Assembly: GCA_052145775.1 (NCBI GenBank)
Contig: JBKQNY010000015.1
Coordinates: 1 to 28,374, forward strand
Reading direction: 5' to 3'
Length of the DNA stretch: 28,374 nucleotides
Source: CAVYPR01 sp052145775
GTDB lineage: Bacteria > Actinomycetota > Acidimicrobiia > Acidimicrobiales > RAAP-2
The notes beneath the pieces are model-generated. The model was given only the letters and a program-made list of their open reading frames with translations. It was not told where the DNA came from and ran no database searches. The position numbers and the translations under genes were made by a program. Shown here one piece after another: positions 16,083 to 24,013 of this stretch. The first letter of the stretch is position 1. Each line of letters begins with the position of its first letter.

Positions 16083-16706
16083 ATGATCAACGTCCACTTC
16101 GTCTTCCTCGGCGCCGCGCTCGGCCTCACCGGGTCGGCGTTCTACATCCGTGACACCCTGCGGGGCGTCACCCACCCCAACCGGGTGAGCTGGCTCCTGT
16201 GGGGGGCAGCCCCGATGCTGGCCTTCGCCGTCGAGGTGCGCTCGGGGGTCGGGCTCCAGTCGCTCATGACCTTCACCGTCGGCTTCGCGCCGCTCTTGGT
16301 GGTGGCGGCGTCGTTGGTCGGCGGCCATGGCGTCTGGCGGCTGACCCGGCTGGACATCGTCTGCGGCACGTTGTCGGTGGCGGGCACGGCGGTGTGGCTC
16401 CTCACCCGCCAGGGGCTGGTGGCCATCGCCGCGGCCATTGCCGCCGACGCCCTGGCCGGCGTGCCCACCATCGTCAAGTCCTGGAAGGCTCCCGAGACCG
16501 AGAGCGTCAGCGCCTACCTCGGGGCGTTCGCCAACGCCACCATCACCCTGCTCACGGTCACCACGGTCACGGTGGCGGTCGTGGCCTTCCCCATCTACAT
16601 CACGGTCATCGCCGGTCTTGAGGTCGTGCTGATCGGCGGGCGGCTGGGCCCCCGGATACGGGCGCGGCGCGGAGTCACGGCCGGCACCACCGGATCACCT
16701 CCCTGA
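16083..16706 (+). CDS. Polytopic membrane protein with two PQ-loop-like repeats
   Basis: A 207-residue, very hydrophobic protein with about seven predicted spans. Two segments look like repeats of each other: a hydrophobic helix, then IRDTLRGVTHPNRVSWLLWG (about residues 22-41), and later IVKSWKAPETESVSAYLGAF (about residues 137-156). Both have the helix-proline-basic-loop-VS-aromatic layout of PQ-loop (SWEET/SemiSWEET) bundles, suggesting a 3+1+3 arrangement. I cannot name a family with certainty and the substrate is unknown; a small-sugar or amino-acid carrier is only an analogy. The start is the ATG at 16083, preceded by GAGGCGAG; the longer open frame upstream is not membrane-like. The 94-base gap after the WS/DGAT gene starts with a GCCCC repeat. 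Confidence 0.7.
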   Translation: MINVHFVFLGAALGLTGSAFYIRDTLRGVTHPNRVSWLLWGAAPMLAFAVEVRSGVGLQSLMTFTVGFAPLLVVAASLVGGHGVWRLTRLDIVCGTLSVAGTAVWLLTRQGLVAIAAAIAADALAGVPTIVKSWKAPETESVSAYLGAFANATITLLTVTTVTVAVVAFPIYITVIAGLEVVLIGGRLGPRIRARRGVTAGTTGSPP

Positions 16707-16825
16707 GGCCCCACACCGCCACGGCGCCGCGAGCCCGGGGGCCGTGGGAGGATGCCGGACGTGGAGCGTCGGGCCAGTCGGCGTGTGCCGGCGCGGCACC
16801 GCTGCGGGGGATCGGGAGGGCGGCG

Positions 16826-17374
16826 GTGACTCGCTACGCCTCGATGCTCCGGGGGGTCAACGTGAGCGGCCACCGCAGGGTCTCGATGGGCGACCTCAGG
16901 GCCCTCTACGCCGACCTCGGGCTCGACGGCGTCGAGTCCTACCGCCAGAGCGGCAACGTCGTCTTCTCCTCGGCCTCGCGCTCGGCCGGCAGGCTGGCCG
17001 CCACCATCGAGGACGCACTGCGTGCGGCGTTCGACTACGACGACGTCGACGTCTTGGTGCGCGGCCCCGGCGAGCTCGACCGCCTGGTCGCCGCCAACCC
17101 GTTCCTCGCCGCCGGGGCCGACCCGGCCACGCTGCACGTGACGTTCCTCAAGGACGTCCCGTCCGGCGGTCCTTTCGCCGACGCCGTGCCGGGGGGTGGG
17201 GCGGACGGGTTCGCCTTCGCGGAGCGCGCCGCCTACGTCCACTGCCCCGCCGGGTACGGCCGCACCAAGCTGCACAACGGCTACTTCGAGCGCTTGACCG
17301 GCGTCCGGGCCACCACCCGCAACTGGGCGACGGTGACCGCGCTGCGCGACCTCACGGCCCCGGGTCGCCGCTAG
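16826..17374 (+). CDS. DUF1697 family protein
   Basis: A 182-residue cytosolic protein with the diagnostic opening TRYASMLRGVNVSGHRRVSM, then LYADLGLDGVESYRQSGNVVFSS and the C-terminal GYGRTKLHNGYFERLTGV, followed by TTRNWATVTALRDL. This is full DUF1697 length. The biochemical role of the family is not established. The start is a GTG with GGGAGG seven bases upstream. Its last 23 bases overlap the 3' end of the convergent exporter gene, so the two transcripts would be antisense to each other. Confidence 0.92.
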   Translation: MTRYASMLRGVNVSGHRRVSMGDLRALYADLGLDGVESYRQSGNVVFSSASRSAGRLAATIEDALRAAFDYDDVDVLVRGPGELDRLVAANPFLAAGADPATLHVTFLKDVPSGGPFADAVPGGGADGFAFAERAAYVHCPAGYGRTKLHNGYFERLTGVRATTRNWATVTALRDLTAPGRR

Positions 17375-19004
17375 GGACCCGCTCGGCCCCGGCCCGCGGG
17401 CGGGACTGGCGCGGCTCCTCGGTGTCCAGCACCGACGGGTCGAGGAAGTCGTCGGCACCAGATTCGGGGGCGCGGGCCCGCGACGGGAGGGCGGCCACCA
17501 CCAGCACGGTGCTGAGCGCGGCCACCACCGCCGCCACCTTGAGCGAGAGGTCCATGCCCGACACGTAGGCGTGGCGGGCCGCCACGGCCAGCTCGGCACC
17601 GAGAGCGCCACCGGCCGCGTGCGCCACCGCCAGGGCGCCCCCCACCGAGCCCAGGATGGCGCTGGAGGCCACCGGTGGCACGTTGTGGCCGACCAGCAGG
17701 CGCGCCATGTCGGCCTGGTATCGGACGGCGAGCACCGAGCCGATCACCGCCACGCCGAGAGCCCCGCCCACCTGGAGGGCCGAGCTGTTGGTGGCCGACC
17801 CCACGCCGGCACGCTTGCGGGGAAGCGACCCCATCACCGAGGCGGTGGCCGGGGCCAAGATCATCCCGGCCCCCAGGCCGAGCAGGGCCATCCCGATGAG
17901 GGCGTGGCTGAAGTGGTCGGCGATGGTGATCGTCGTGGTCTGCCACAGCCCGCACGCCACGATGACCAGCCCGGCGCCCACCACCGCCTTGGTGCCCACG
18001 ATCTTGTCGAGCACGGTGGAGACCAGTGAGGCCACGGCCAGGACGGCGGCGATGGGCAGGATCCGCAGCCCGGTCTGGAAGGGCGAGTACCCGAGGACGA
18101 ACTGCAGGTACTGGGTGAGCACGAACAGGTAGCCCATGAGGGAGAACACCGCCAGGGCCACTGCGGCCATCGCCACCGAGAAGCGGCGGTTGGCGAACGG
18201 CTCGAGCAGGAGGAGCGGGTGGGAGCTGTGGCGCTCCCAGAGCACGAAGGCCGTCAGCACCACTAGGGAGGCGGCGCCCGAGGCGAAGACCAGCGACGAG
18301 TCCCAGCCCTTCACCGGCACCTCGATGATCGCATACAGCAGGAGGGCCAGGCCGATGACCGAGAGGAACGCACCGGGCCAGTCGACCTGGCGGGGACTGG
18401 GATCCCGTGAGTCGGGGACAAGCCACAAGGCGAAGAACAGCCCGGCAATGGCGAAGGGGACGTTGATGAGGAAGACCGACCCCCACCAGTAGTGGGAGAG
18501 GAGCCAGCCGCCGGCGATCGGCCCGATGGCGATACCCAGCCCGGTGGTCCCCGACCAGACGCCGATGGCCCGCTCCTGGAGCACGGGCTCGCGGAAGAGG
18601 TCGGTGATGATCGAGAGGGTCGCCGGCATGATGCAGGCCGCGCCGAACCCCATCACGGCCCGGGCCCCGATCAGCTCGTTCACCGAGCCCGAGAAGGCCG
18701 ACCCGGCCGAACCGGCGGCGAAGAGGACCAGCCCGGCGCAGAAGACCTTCTTGCGGCCGACCCGGTCGCCGACGCTCCCCATCACGAGGAGGAACCCGGC
18801 GAACACGCACGAGTAGATGTCCACGATCCACTGCAGCTGCGTCTCGGTGGCCTTCAGCACCCTCACCAGCGTGGGCAGAGCGATGTTGAGGATCGTCATG
18901 TCGAGCGAGACGATGAGCATCGACACGCAGAGCACGCCCAGGGCGGCCCAGCGCCGAGCCTGGTATGCCGGAGCGAACTCCGCCGCCGCGGTCTGCGAAT
19001 CCAC
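17352..19004 (-). CDS. MFS transporter, DHA2 (EmrB/QacA) drug exporter family
   Basis: A 550-residue, 14-span proton antiporter. The family hallmark LDMTILNIALPTL is in TM1, motif A is GSVGDRVGRKKV between TM2 and TM3, and motif C is the Gly/Pro-rich GLGIAIGPIAGGWLL in TM5. This makes it a drug, dye or lipid-like-compound exporter; the substrate is not readable. The C-terminal 50 residues are a hydrophilic acidic and basic tail. The start is uncertain: I use the GTG at 19004, shortly before the first hydrophobic span, because the frame further out to a TTG at 19124 reads as low-complexity basic sequence with no SD. Two DosR-like boxes lie 36-77 bases upstream of this start, shared with the divergent M50 protease. 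Confidence 0.93.
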   Translation of the reverse strand: MDSQTAAAEFAPAYQARRWAALGVLCVSMLIVSLDMTILNIALPTLVRVLKATETQLQWIVDIYSCVFAGFLLVMGSVGDRVGRKKVFCAGLVLFAAGSAGSAFSGSVNELIGARAVMGFGAACIMPATLSIITDLFREPVLQERAIGVWSGTTGLGIAIGPIAGGWLLSHYWWGSVFLINVPFAIAGLFFALWLVPDSRDPSPRQVDWPGAFLSVIGLALLLYAIIEVPVKGWDSSLVFASGAASLVVLTAFVLWERHSSHPLLLLEPFANRRFSVAMAAVALAVFSLMGYLFVLTQYLQFVLGYSPFQTGLRILPIAAVLAVASLVSTVLDKIVGTKAVVGAGLVIVACGLWQTTTITIADHFSHALIGMALLGLGAGMILAPATASVMGSLPRKRAGVGSATNSSALQVGGALGVAVIGSVLAVRYQADMARLLVGHNVPPVASSAILGSVGGALAVAHAAGGALGAELAVAARHAYVSGMDLSLKVAAVVAALSTVLVVAALPSRARAPESGADDFLDPSVLDTEEPRQSRPRAGAERVPSGDPGP

Positions 19005-19039
19005 CGCGTAAGCCGACCACAGGACGGACCTTCCGACTA

Positions 19040-19053
19040 GGGCCGTTGGTCCC
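19040..19053. promoter_or_regulatory. DosR/DevR-like box A
   Basis: The minus strand reads GGGACCAACGGCCC, matching the core GGGAC-N4-GTCCC of the mycobacterial DosR/DevR site at all but one fixed position. It lies between the divergent exporter and M50 protease genes, 36 bases upstream of the exporter start and 92 upstream of the protease start. Confidence 0.5.
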
Positions 19054-19066
19054 CGAAGGGCCGCCC

Positions 19067-19081
19067 GTGACGTTCGGCCCT
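19067..19081. promoter_or_regulatory. DosR/DevR-like box B
   Basis: GTGACGTTCGGCCCT on the plus strand follows the GGGAC-N4-GGCCCT form common in DosR sites, with one G-to-T change. Its centre is about 27 bases from that of box A. Paired boxes at such spacing are usual for DosR, which binds cooperatively as a dimer of dimers. Confidence 0.45.
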
Positions 19082-19144
19082 GGTGAAGAGGCGCGGGGCG
19101 GCGCACCCTGATGTCGTGGTGCAATTGGCAACAGGAGGGGGGTC

Positions 19145-19900
19145 ATGACGAGCCCTCCGGAGCCCGCTCGACCGGCGCGGCCCCCACCCGGCCACGGTCA
19201 CAGCCTGCAACTGGCCCGCGTCGCCGGCATCCCGATCTGGGTGCACTGGACGTTCGCGGTGCTGCTCGGCCTCGTCGTGGTGGCGGACTGGCACAGAGGG
19301 TGGGCGGCGGTGGTGGCCGGCCTCCTGTGGATCGTCGCCCTCTTCGGCTCCGTCCTCGTCCACGAGTTCTCCCACTGTTACGTCGCCCGCCGCCGGGGCG
19401 CCAACGTGGTCGGCATCCTCCTCATCCCTCTCGGGGGGATCTCTCAGCTAACGGCCATGCCCGAAGCCCCCAACGACGAACTGGCCGTGGCCGCGGTCGG
19501 CCCGCTGACCAGCCTCGTTCTCGGCGTGAGCCTGCTCGTCGTGGGAGCACTGGCCGGGTCGTCGGTCTGGCCGCCGACCCTGTTCGCCGGCAGCTGGTGG
19601 GCCCGCCTGGGTTGGCTCAACCTGTTCCTGGCGGCGTTCAACCTCCTCCCCGCGCTTCCCATGGACGGCGGTCGGGTGCTGAGGGCCTACCTGGCCCGGC
19701 ACCGCAGCAAGCTCGAGGCGACCCTGGTGGCCGGGCGGATCGCCCGCTTCCTGGCGGTGGCCATGATCATCGTCGGGTTCTTCGTCGATTTCTGGCTGAT
19801 GCTCATCGGCGTCTTCGTCTACCTCGGGGCGCGTGGCGAGGAGGAGGCGGCACGCCACCCCTCGGCACAGGACGCCGGGGCGCCCGGGCCCCCACCGTGA
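19145..19900 (+). CDS. M50 family site-2-type zinc metalloprotease
   Basis: A 251-residue intramembrane zinc metalloprotease. The zinc site HEXXH is in LVHEFSHCYVARRRGA, in a membrane segment. The third ligand, Asp, is in FNLLPALPMDGGRVLRAYLA. The N-terminal hydrophobic segment after LARVAGIPIWVHWTFAVLL is the usual first helix of this subgroup. There are about six spans and no PDZ domain. The close mycobacterial relative Rip3 (Rv2625c) has a C-terminal CBS pair; that is absent here, the protein ending in a short Pro-rich tail. It probably cleaves a transmembrane regulator or anti-sigma factor; the substrate is unknown. The ATG has AGGAGG eight bases upstream. The DosR-like boxes in its promoter region agree with Rip3 being a DosR-regulon member. 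Confidence 0.93.
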   Translation: MTSPPEPARPARPPPGHGHSLQLARVAGIPIWVHWTFAVLLGLVVVADWHRGWAAVVAGLLWIVALFGSVLVHEFSHCYVARRRGANVVGILLIPLGGISQLTAMPEAPNDELAVAAVGPLTSLVLGVSLLVVGALAGSSVWPPTLFAGSWWARLGWLNLFLAAFNLLPALPMDGGRVLRAYLARHRSKLEATLVAGRIARFLAVAMIIVGFFVDFWLMLIGVFVYLGARGEEEAARHPSAQDAGAPGPPP

Positions 19901-19970
19901 CCCCGGGCGCCCACGCGCTGGCGGCCCGTCACGTTCCACCGCGGTCGCCGGATGCGGTAGAAGGGGGGCC

Positions 19971-20063
19971 ATGACGCGCCCCCTCCGCCGATCGTCCTGC
20001 GGACCCCGTCCTTTGGCCACCCTGGCGGCGGCCGATCCGGTCCACCTGGGCGGGGGGACGTGA
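19971..20063 (+). CDS. Possible 30-codon leader ORF coupled to argF
   Basis: A short ORF starting at an ATG preceded by AAGGGGGG, beginning MTRPLRRSSCGPRP. Its TGA (20061-20063) overlaps the GTG start of the ornithine carbamoyltransferase at 20060 (GTGA), the arrangement of translational coupling. Four of the first 13 residues are arginine, which invites the idea of an arginine-sensing leader, but Arg-rich reading frames are common in GC-rich DNA. There is no attenuator hairpin pair that I can see. Treat as speculative. Confidence 0.25.
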   Translation: MTRPLRRSSCGPRPLATLAAADPVHLGGGT

Positions 20064-21070
20064 CGACCCCGGGCGGTTCGGCGCGTCTCGCCGGGCGGAG
20101 CCTCCTCAGGGAATCGGACTTAGACCGAACAGAGTTCGTGTCCCTGGTGGACCTGGCGGCTGAGCTGCGGGCCGAGAAGCGGGCGGGAAAAGAGCGGCGA
20201 CGGCTCGAGGGGCGCAACATCGCCCTCATCTTCGAGAAGACCTCCACCCGCACCCTCTCGGCGTTCGAGGTGGCGGCGCACGACCAGGGCGCCAGCACCA
20301 CCTACCTGGGCCCCGACGCCACCCAGCTGGGCCACAAGGAGTCGATGAGGGACACGGCGCGCGTCCTCGGCCGGATGTTCGACGGCATCTGCTACCGGGG
20401 CTTCTCCCAGGAGGGCCTCGAGGAGCTCGAACGCCACGCAGGCGTCCCGGTGTGGAACGCCCTGACCGACGAGTGGCATCCGACGCAGATGCTGGCCGAC
20501 GTCCTCACCATGCGCGACCACGTGCCGCTCGAGCGCGTGGCCTACTGCTACCTCGGCGACGCCCGCAACAACATGGCCAACTCGCTGCTGGTCACCGGGG
20601 CGCTCCTCGGACTCGACGTGCGCCTGGCCGCGCCGGCCAGCCTCTGGCCGGCCGACGAGGTCCGCTCGCTGGCCGGGTCGCTGGCCGACACCTCGGGGGC
20701 GCGCCTCGCCGTGACCGAGGACGTGGGGGAGGCCGTGCGCGGGGTCGACTTCGTCTCCACCGACGTCTGGGTCTCGATGGGGGAGCCGCCCGAACGGTGG
20801 GACGAGCGCATCGACCTCCTCCTCCCCTACCAGGTGAACGCCTCGGTGATGGCCGCCACCGGCAACCCCGACGTGAGGTTCCTCCACTGCCTGCCGGCCT
20901 TCCACGACACCCGCACCGTTGTCGGGCGCAGCCTCTTCGAGCGCCGCGGCCTCAAGGCCCTTGAGGTGACCGACGAGGTCTTCGAGTCCCCGGCCTCCCT
21001 CGTCTTCGAGGAAGCGGAGAACCGGCTGCACACGATCAAGGCGCTGCTGGTGGCCACCCTCTCCCGCTGA
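20060..21070 (+). CDS. argF: Ornithine carbamoyltransferase
   Basis: A 336-residue enzyme that joins carbamoyl phosphate and ornithine to make citrulline. The carbamoyl-phosphate loop is STRT (62-65), followed by HPTQ (140-143), the ornithine loop SMG (239-241) and HCLP (276-279), with the catalytic Cys-Leu-Pro. The C-terminal EVFESPASLVFEEAENRLHT resembles the longer E. coli ArgI/ArcB branch more than the shorter actinobacterial biosynthetic ArgF. Whether it works in arginine synthesis (argF) or in the catabolic deiminase route (arcB) is therefore not settled. No other arg or arc gene is in the window. The GTG start overlaps the stop of the short upstream ORF, and the upstream sequence is G-rich rather than a clear SD. 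It converges with the PatA-like gene (26-base gap). Confidence 0.93.
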   Translation: MTTPGGSARLAGRSLLRESDLDRTEFVSLVDLAAELRAEKRAGKERRRLEGRNIALIFEKTSTRTLSAFEVAAHDQGASTTYLGPDATQLGHKESMRDTARVLGRMFDGICYRGFSQEGLEELERHAGVPVWNALTDEWHPTQMLADVLTMRDHVPLERVAYCYLGDARNNMANSLLVTGALLGLDVRLAAPASLWPADEVRSLAGSLADTSGARLAVTEDVGEAVRGVDFVSTDVWVSMGEPPERWDERIDLLLPYQVNASVMAATGNPDVRFLHCLPAFHDTRTVVGRSLFERRGLKALEVTDEVFESPASLVFEEAENRLHTIKALLVATLSR

Positions 21071-21096
21071 GCTCGGGGCCGCTGCGCCGGCCGCGG

Positions 21097-23835
21097 TCAG
21101 CGCCGGCGGGGCGGGAGACGGTGGAGCATGTGCAGGAGGGGGTCGGGGCCGGGCGGGCACGGCGCCAACCGCACCTTGCAGTCGACGGCCACGGCGCCGT
21201 CGGGCCGGCAGACCACCGGGTTGAGGTCGAGTTCGACGACCTCGGGCAGGTGGTCGGCGATGGCCGCCACCGTGGCCACCACGTGCGCCAGGGCGGCCAG
21301 GTCCACCGGCTGGCTGTTGCGGTAGCCGGTGAGGAGCGCCGCGGTCCGGGGGGCAGCGATCAGCCGTTCCACCGCGTGGCGGTCGAGCGGCGGGACGGCG
21401 AACGACCGGTCGCCCAGCAGGTCGCTCGCCACCCCGCCCAGGCCGAACATCACCAGTGGGCCGAACGAGGGGTCCACCGCCAGGCCGACGATCGTCTCCA
21501 CCCCACCCGGCGTCATGGGCTGGACGACAGCGCCGCCCATCTCGTCGCCCAGCCGACCTTGCATGGCGCGATAGGCGTCGGCCACCTCGTCGGCGGAGGT
21601 CAGTCCGAGGGCGACGCCGCCCCGGTCGGACTTGTGCACCAGGGAGCCCGCCCCCGCCTTGAGGACGACCGGGAACCCCAGCTCCCTGGCCGCGGCGGAC
21701 GCGGCCCGTGCCGAGGCGGCGGGCCGGGTGGCCACCACCGGCAGGCCGCAGGCGGCGGCCAGCGCGGCGGCTTCGGCCGCGTCGAGCCAGCCCCCCTCGG
21801 GCCGGGCCCTGAGCAGCGCGCCCACCGCCCCGCTGGCCGCGGGGTAGCGGCCCCAGTAGCTCGCGCCCCGGGGGCTCCGGTCCCGCTCCCGCCACTCGGC
21901 GTGGGAGCACAGGAGGGCGAGGGCGCGGGCCGCCCGGTCCGGAGAGGGGATGTCGGCGACAGCGTCGGCGCGCGGTGCATCGCCCGGTGTCTCGAGGATG
22001 CAGGCGACGATCGGCTTGCCGACCTCGGCCGCCGCGGTGGCCACCGCGGCGCGGGTCTCGGCCCCCGGGATCAGCGGGGAGGTGACCACCACCATGAGGG
22101 CGTCGATCAGCGGGTCGGCCCCGACCGTGCGCAGGGCCGCCTCCAGTGCGGCGGCACTGCCACCAGAGGTCATGTCGACCGGGTTGCCCACCGCCGAGGC
22201 GTCGGGCAGGAGGCGGGCCAGCCGGCGGCGGACGGCCGGCCGGAGCTCGGGGATGGAGAGGCCGGCCGACGCGCAGGCGTCGGCCGCCAGGATCAACGGC
22301 CCTCCGGAATTGCCGACGAGGGCCACCCGACGGCCTGCGGGCAGCGGGACGGTGGCCAGCAACCCCGAGACGTCCAGCAGCTCGTCGAGGGTGTCGACCT
22401 CGACGGCACCGCACCCCGCCAGCATGGCCCGCACGGCCACCTCGGGGGTGGCGGCGGCGGCCGTGTGCGAGCGCGCGCCCCTGGCCCCGGCCGTGGACCT
22501 CCCGGCCTTCAATACCACGATCGGCTTCACCCGGCCCACCCTCCGGGCGATGCGCGAGAACTTGCGCGGGTTGCCGATCGACTCGAGGTAGAGGGCGATG
22601 ACGGCGGTCTGCGGGTCGTGCTCCCAGAAGCAGAGCAGGTCGTTGCCGCTGACGTCGAGCTTGTTGCCCAGCGAGACGAAACTCGAGATGCCCGTCCCGC
22701 CGCGGCGTGCCCGCTCGGAAAGGACGATGCCCACCGCGCCCGACTGCGAACCTAGGGCGATGCGCCCCCGGTGCGGGGGGGCCAAGGCGAAGGTGGCCTG
22801 AAGGTGGACAGAGGGGTCGGCGTTGTAGACGCCGAGGCAGTTCGGCCCGACCAGCCGCATGCCGGCGTGCCGGGCAACTTCGCCGATGGCCCGCTCGATG
22901 TCGGCACCGTCAGCACCCAGCTCGGCGAAGCCCGAGGTCACGATCACCGCCGCCCGCGTCCCGGCCGCCGCCGCCTCCTCCACCACCCCGAGCACCCGGG
23001 CCGGCGGCACGGCCACCACGGCCAGGTCGACCGGGCCGGGAACCTGCGCGATCGAGGGGTAGGCCGGCACCCCGGCCACGGCACCGACGCCGGGGTTCAC
23101 CGGGTAGACGGCGCCGGAGAAATCGGCTTGGAGCAGGGAGCGGACGACCTCGTGGCCGACCGCGCCCGGACGTCGTCCGGCCCCCACCACCGCCACGGTG
23201 GACGGGCGCAGGATGTGGGAGATGCTGGCCGCCTCGGCCAGGGACTCCCGGACGTCGCATCGGGCGCGGTAATGCTCGGACGGCGTGAGGTCGAGCTCGA
23301 CGGCGGTCCCGTCCCGCCGGCGGTGCTCGGTGAGCGACAACCCCGAGTCGCGCAGGAGCGCCAGGAGCGGCGAGCCCGCGCGCAGACCGTGGGCCGTGAA
23401 CCGGTGGATCCCGGCCTGACGGGCGTGGGCAGCCACGGCCTCGAGCAGCAACGGGCCCGCGCCCGCCGCGTCGACCGAGCCGTCGACCACCAAACCAAGC
23501 GCAGCCGACGAGGGTTCGTCGGCCGCCTCGTAGGTGGCGACTCCCACACCGGCGTCGCCCCGGACGGCCACGAAGGCCATGCGGCCCGGTCCCTCGACCC
23601 GGCTGCGCCCCTCGAGCCGGGCGAGAAGGTCCCCGAGCGCGTGCCCGGTGCCGCCGGCCAGGCCGGCCACCCACGTCCGGTCGGCCCGACCGGCCGGCCG
23701 GATGCGCACCGGACGGCCGTCGGCGAGCAACCCGTCGAGCACCCACGCGTGAGGGTCCGCGGCAGGGCCTCTCCCGCCCGGCCGGGGAGCGGCGCGACGG
23801 CGGGTCGGCGGTCGTCCGGTTGCTCGTCCGGTCAC
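21097..23835 (-). CDS. GNAT-domain/ADP-forming acyl-CoA synthetase fusion, PatA-like
   Basis: A 912-residue multidomain protein. Residues of about 43-185 resemble a GNAT acetyltransferase, but the acetyl-CoA loop reads DAAGAGP where Q/RXXGXG is expected. Next come a CoA-binding Rossmann domain (VAVVGAGRRPGAVGHEV, about 213-300), a succinyl-CoA-synthetase-like flavodoxin part with the phosphohistidine motif SHTAAAA (His about 457), and a C-terminal ATP-grasp domain (FPVVLKAGAGSLVHKSDRGG, about 690-900). A GNAT domain at the N-terminus is the Streptomyces PatA order, the reverse of Salmonella Pat. It may acylate lysines of acyl-CoA synthetases, or make acyl-CoA from an acid with ATP. The intact His and weak GNAT loop favour the second. 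The GTG at 23835 has GGGAGG seven bases upstream; further upstream the frame is not conserved-looking. Confidence 0.9.
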   Translation of the reverse strand: MTGRATGRPPTRRRAAPRPGGRGPAADPHAWVLDGLLADGRPVRIRPAGRADRTWVAGLAGGTGHALGDLLARLEGRSRVEGPGRMAFVAVRGDAGVGVATYEAADEPSSAALGLVVDGSVDAAGAGPLLLEAVAAHARQAGIHRFTAHGLRAGSPLLALLRDSGLSLTEHRRRDGTAVELDLTPSEHYRARCDVRESLAEAASISHILRPSTVAVVGAGRRPGAVGHEVVRSLLQADFSGAVYPVNPGVGAVAGVPAYPSIAQVPGPVDLAVVAVPPARVLGVVEEAAAAGTRAAVIVTSGFAELGADGADIERAIGEVARHAGMRLVGPNCLGVYNADPSVHLQATFALAPPHRGRIALGSQSGAVGIVLSERARRGGTGISSFVSLGNKLDVSGNDLLCFWEHDPQTAVIALYLESIGNPRKFSRIARRVGRVKPIVVLKAGRSTAGARGARSHTAAAATPEVAVRAMLAGCGAVEVDTLDELLDVSGLLATVPLPAGRRVALVGNSGGPLILAADACASAGLSIPELRPAVRRRLARLLPDASAVGNPVDMTSGGSAAALEAALRTVGADPLIDALMVVVTSPLIPGAETRAAVATAAAEVGKPIVACILETPGDAPRADAVADIPSPDRAARALALLCSHAEWRERDRSPRGASYWGRYPAASGAVGALLRARPEGGWLDAAEAAALAAACGLPVVATRPAASARAASAAARELGFPVVLKAGAGSLVHKSDRGGVALGLTSADEVADAYRAMQGRLGDEMGGAVVQPMTPGGVETIVGLAVDPSFGPLVMFGLGGVASDLLGDRSFAVPPLDRHAVERLIAAPRTAALLTGYRNSQPVDLAALAHVVATVAAIADHLPEVVELDLNPVVCRPDGAVAVDCKVRLAPCPPGPDPLLHMLHRLPPRRR

Positions 23836-23866
23836 TTCACGTCCTCCCGCCGCACCACGCCGCAGA

Positions 23867-23872
23867 ACGGTA
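23867..23872 (-). promoter_or_regulatory. Putative -10 box of the PatA-like gene
   Basis: TACCGT on the minus strand fits TANNNT and would start a transcript near 23860, giving a leader of about 25 bases that contains the GGGAGG SD. It is the same hexamer as in the cysS promoter. No -35 is evident. The rest of the 178-base gap up to 24013 holds no gene I can support. Confidence 0.35.
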
Positions 23873-24013
23873 CCCGGCAATTCCCGAAGAGCCACCGGGG
23901 CGGCCGCGGCCGTCGATGGCCATGCGCAGTGCACCCCGGAGGACGATGCGACACGGGCCCGTCCGAGCGACACCAAATTTCGTGCCGGCGGGGGTCGCCC
24001 ACCTCTCTCGCGG

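Noticed and set aside
16752..16829. A 25-codon ATG frame whose TGA overlaps the DUF1697 GTG start
   Set aside because: The GGGAGG lies directly against the ATG with no spacer, the encoded peptide is Arg/Gly low complexity, and DUF1697 has its own SD.
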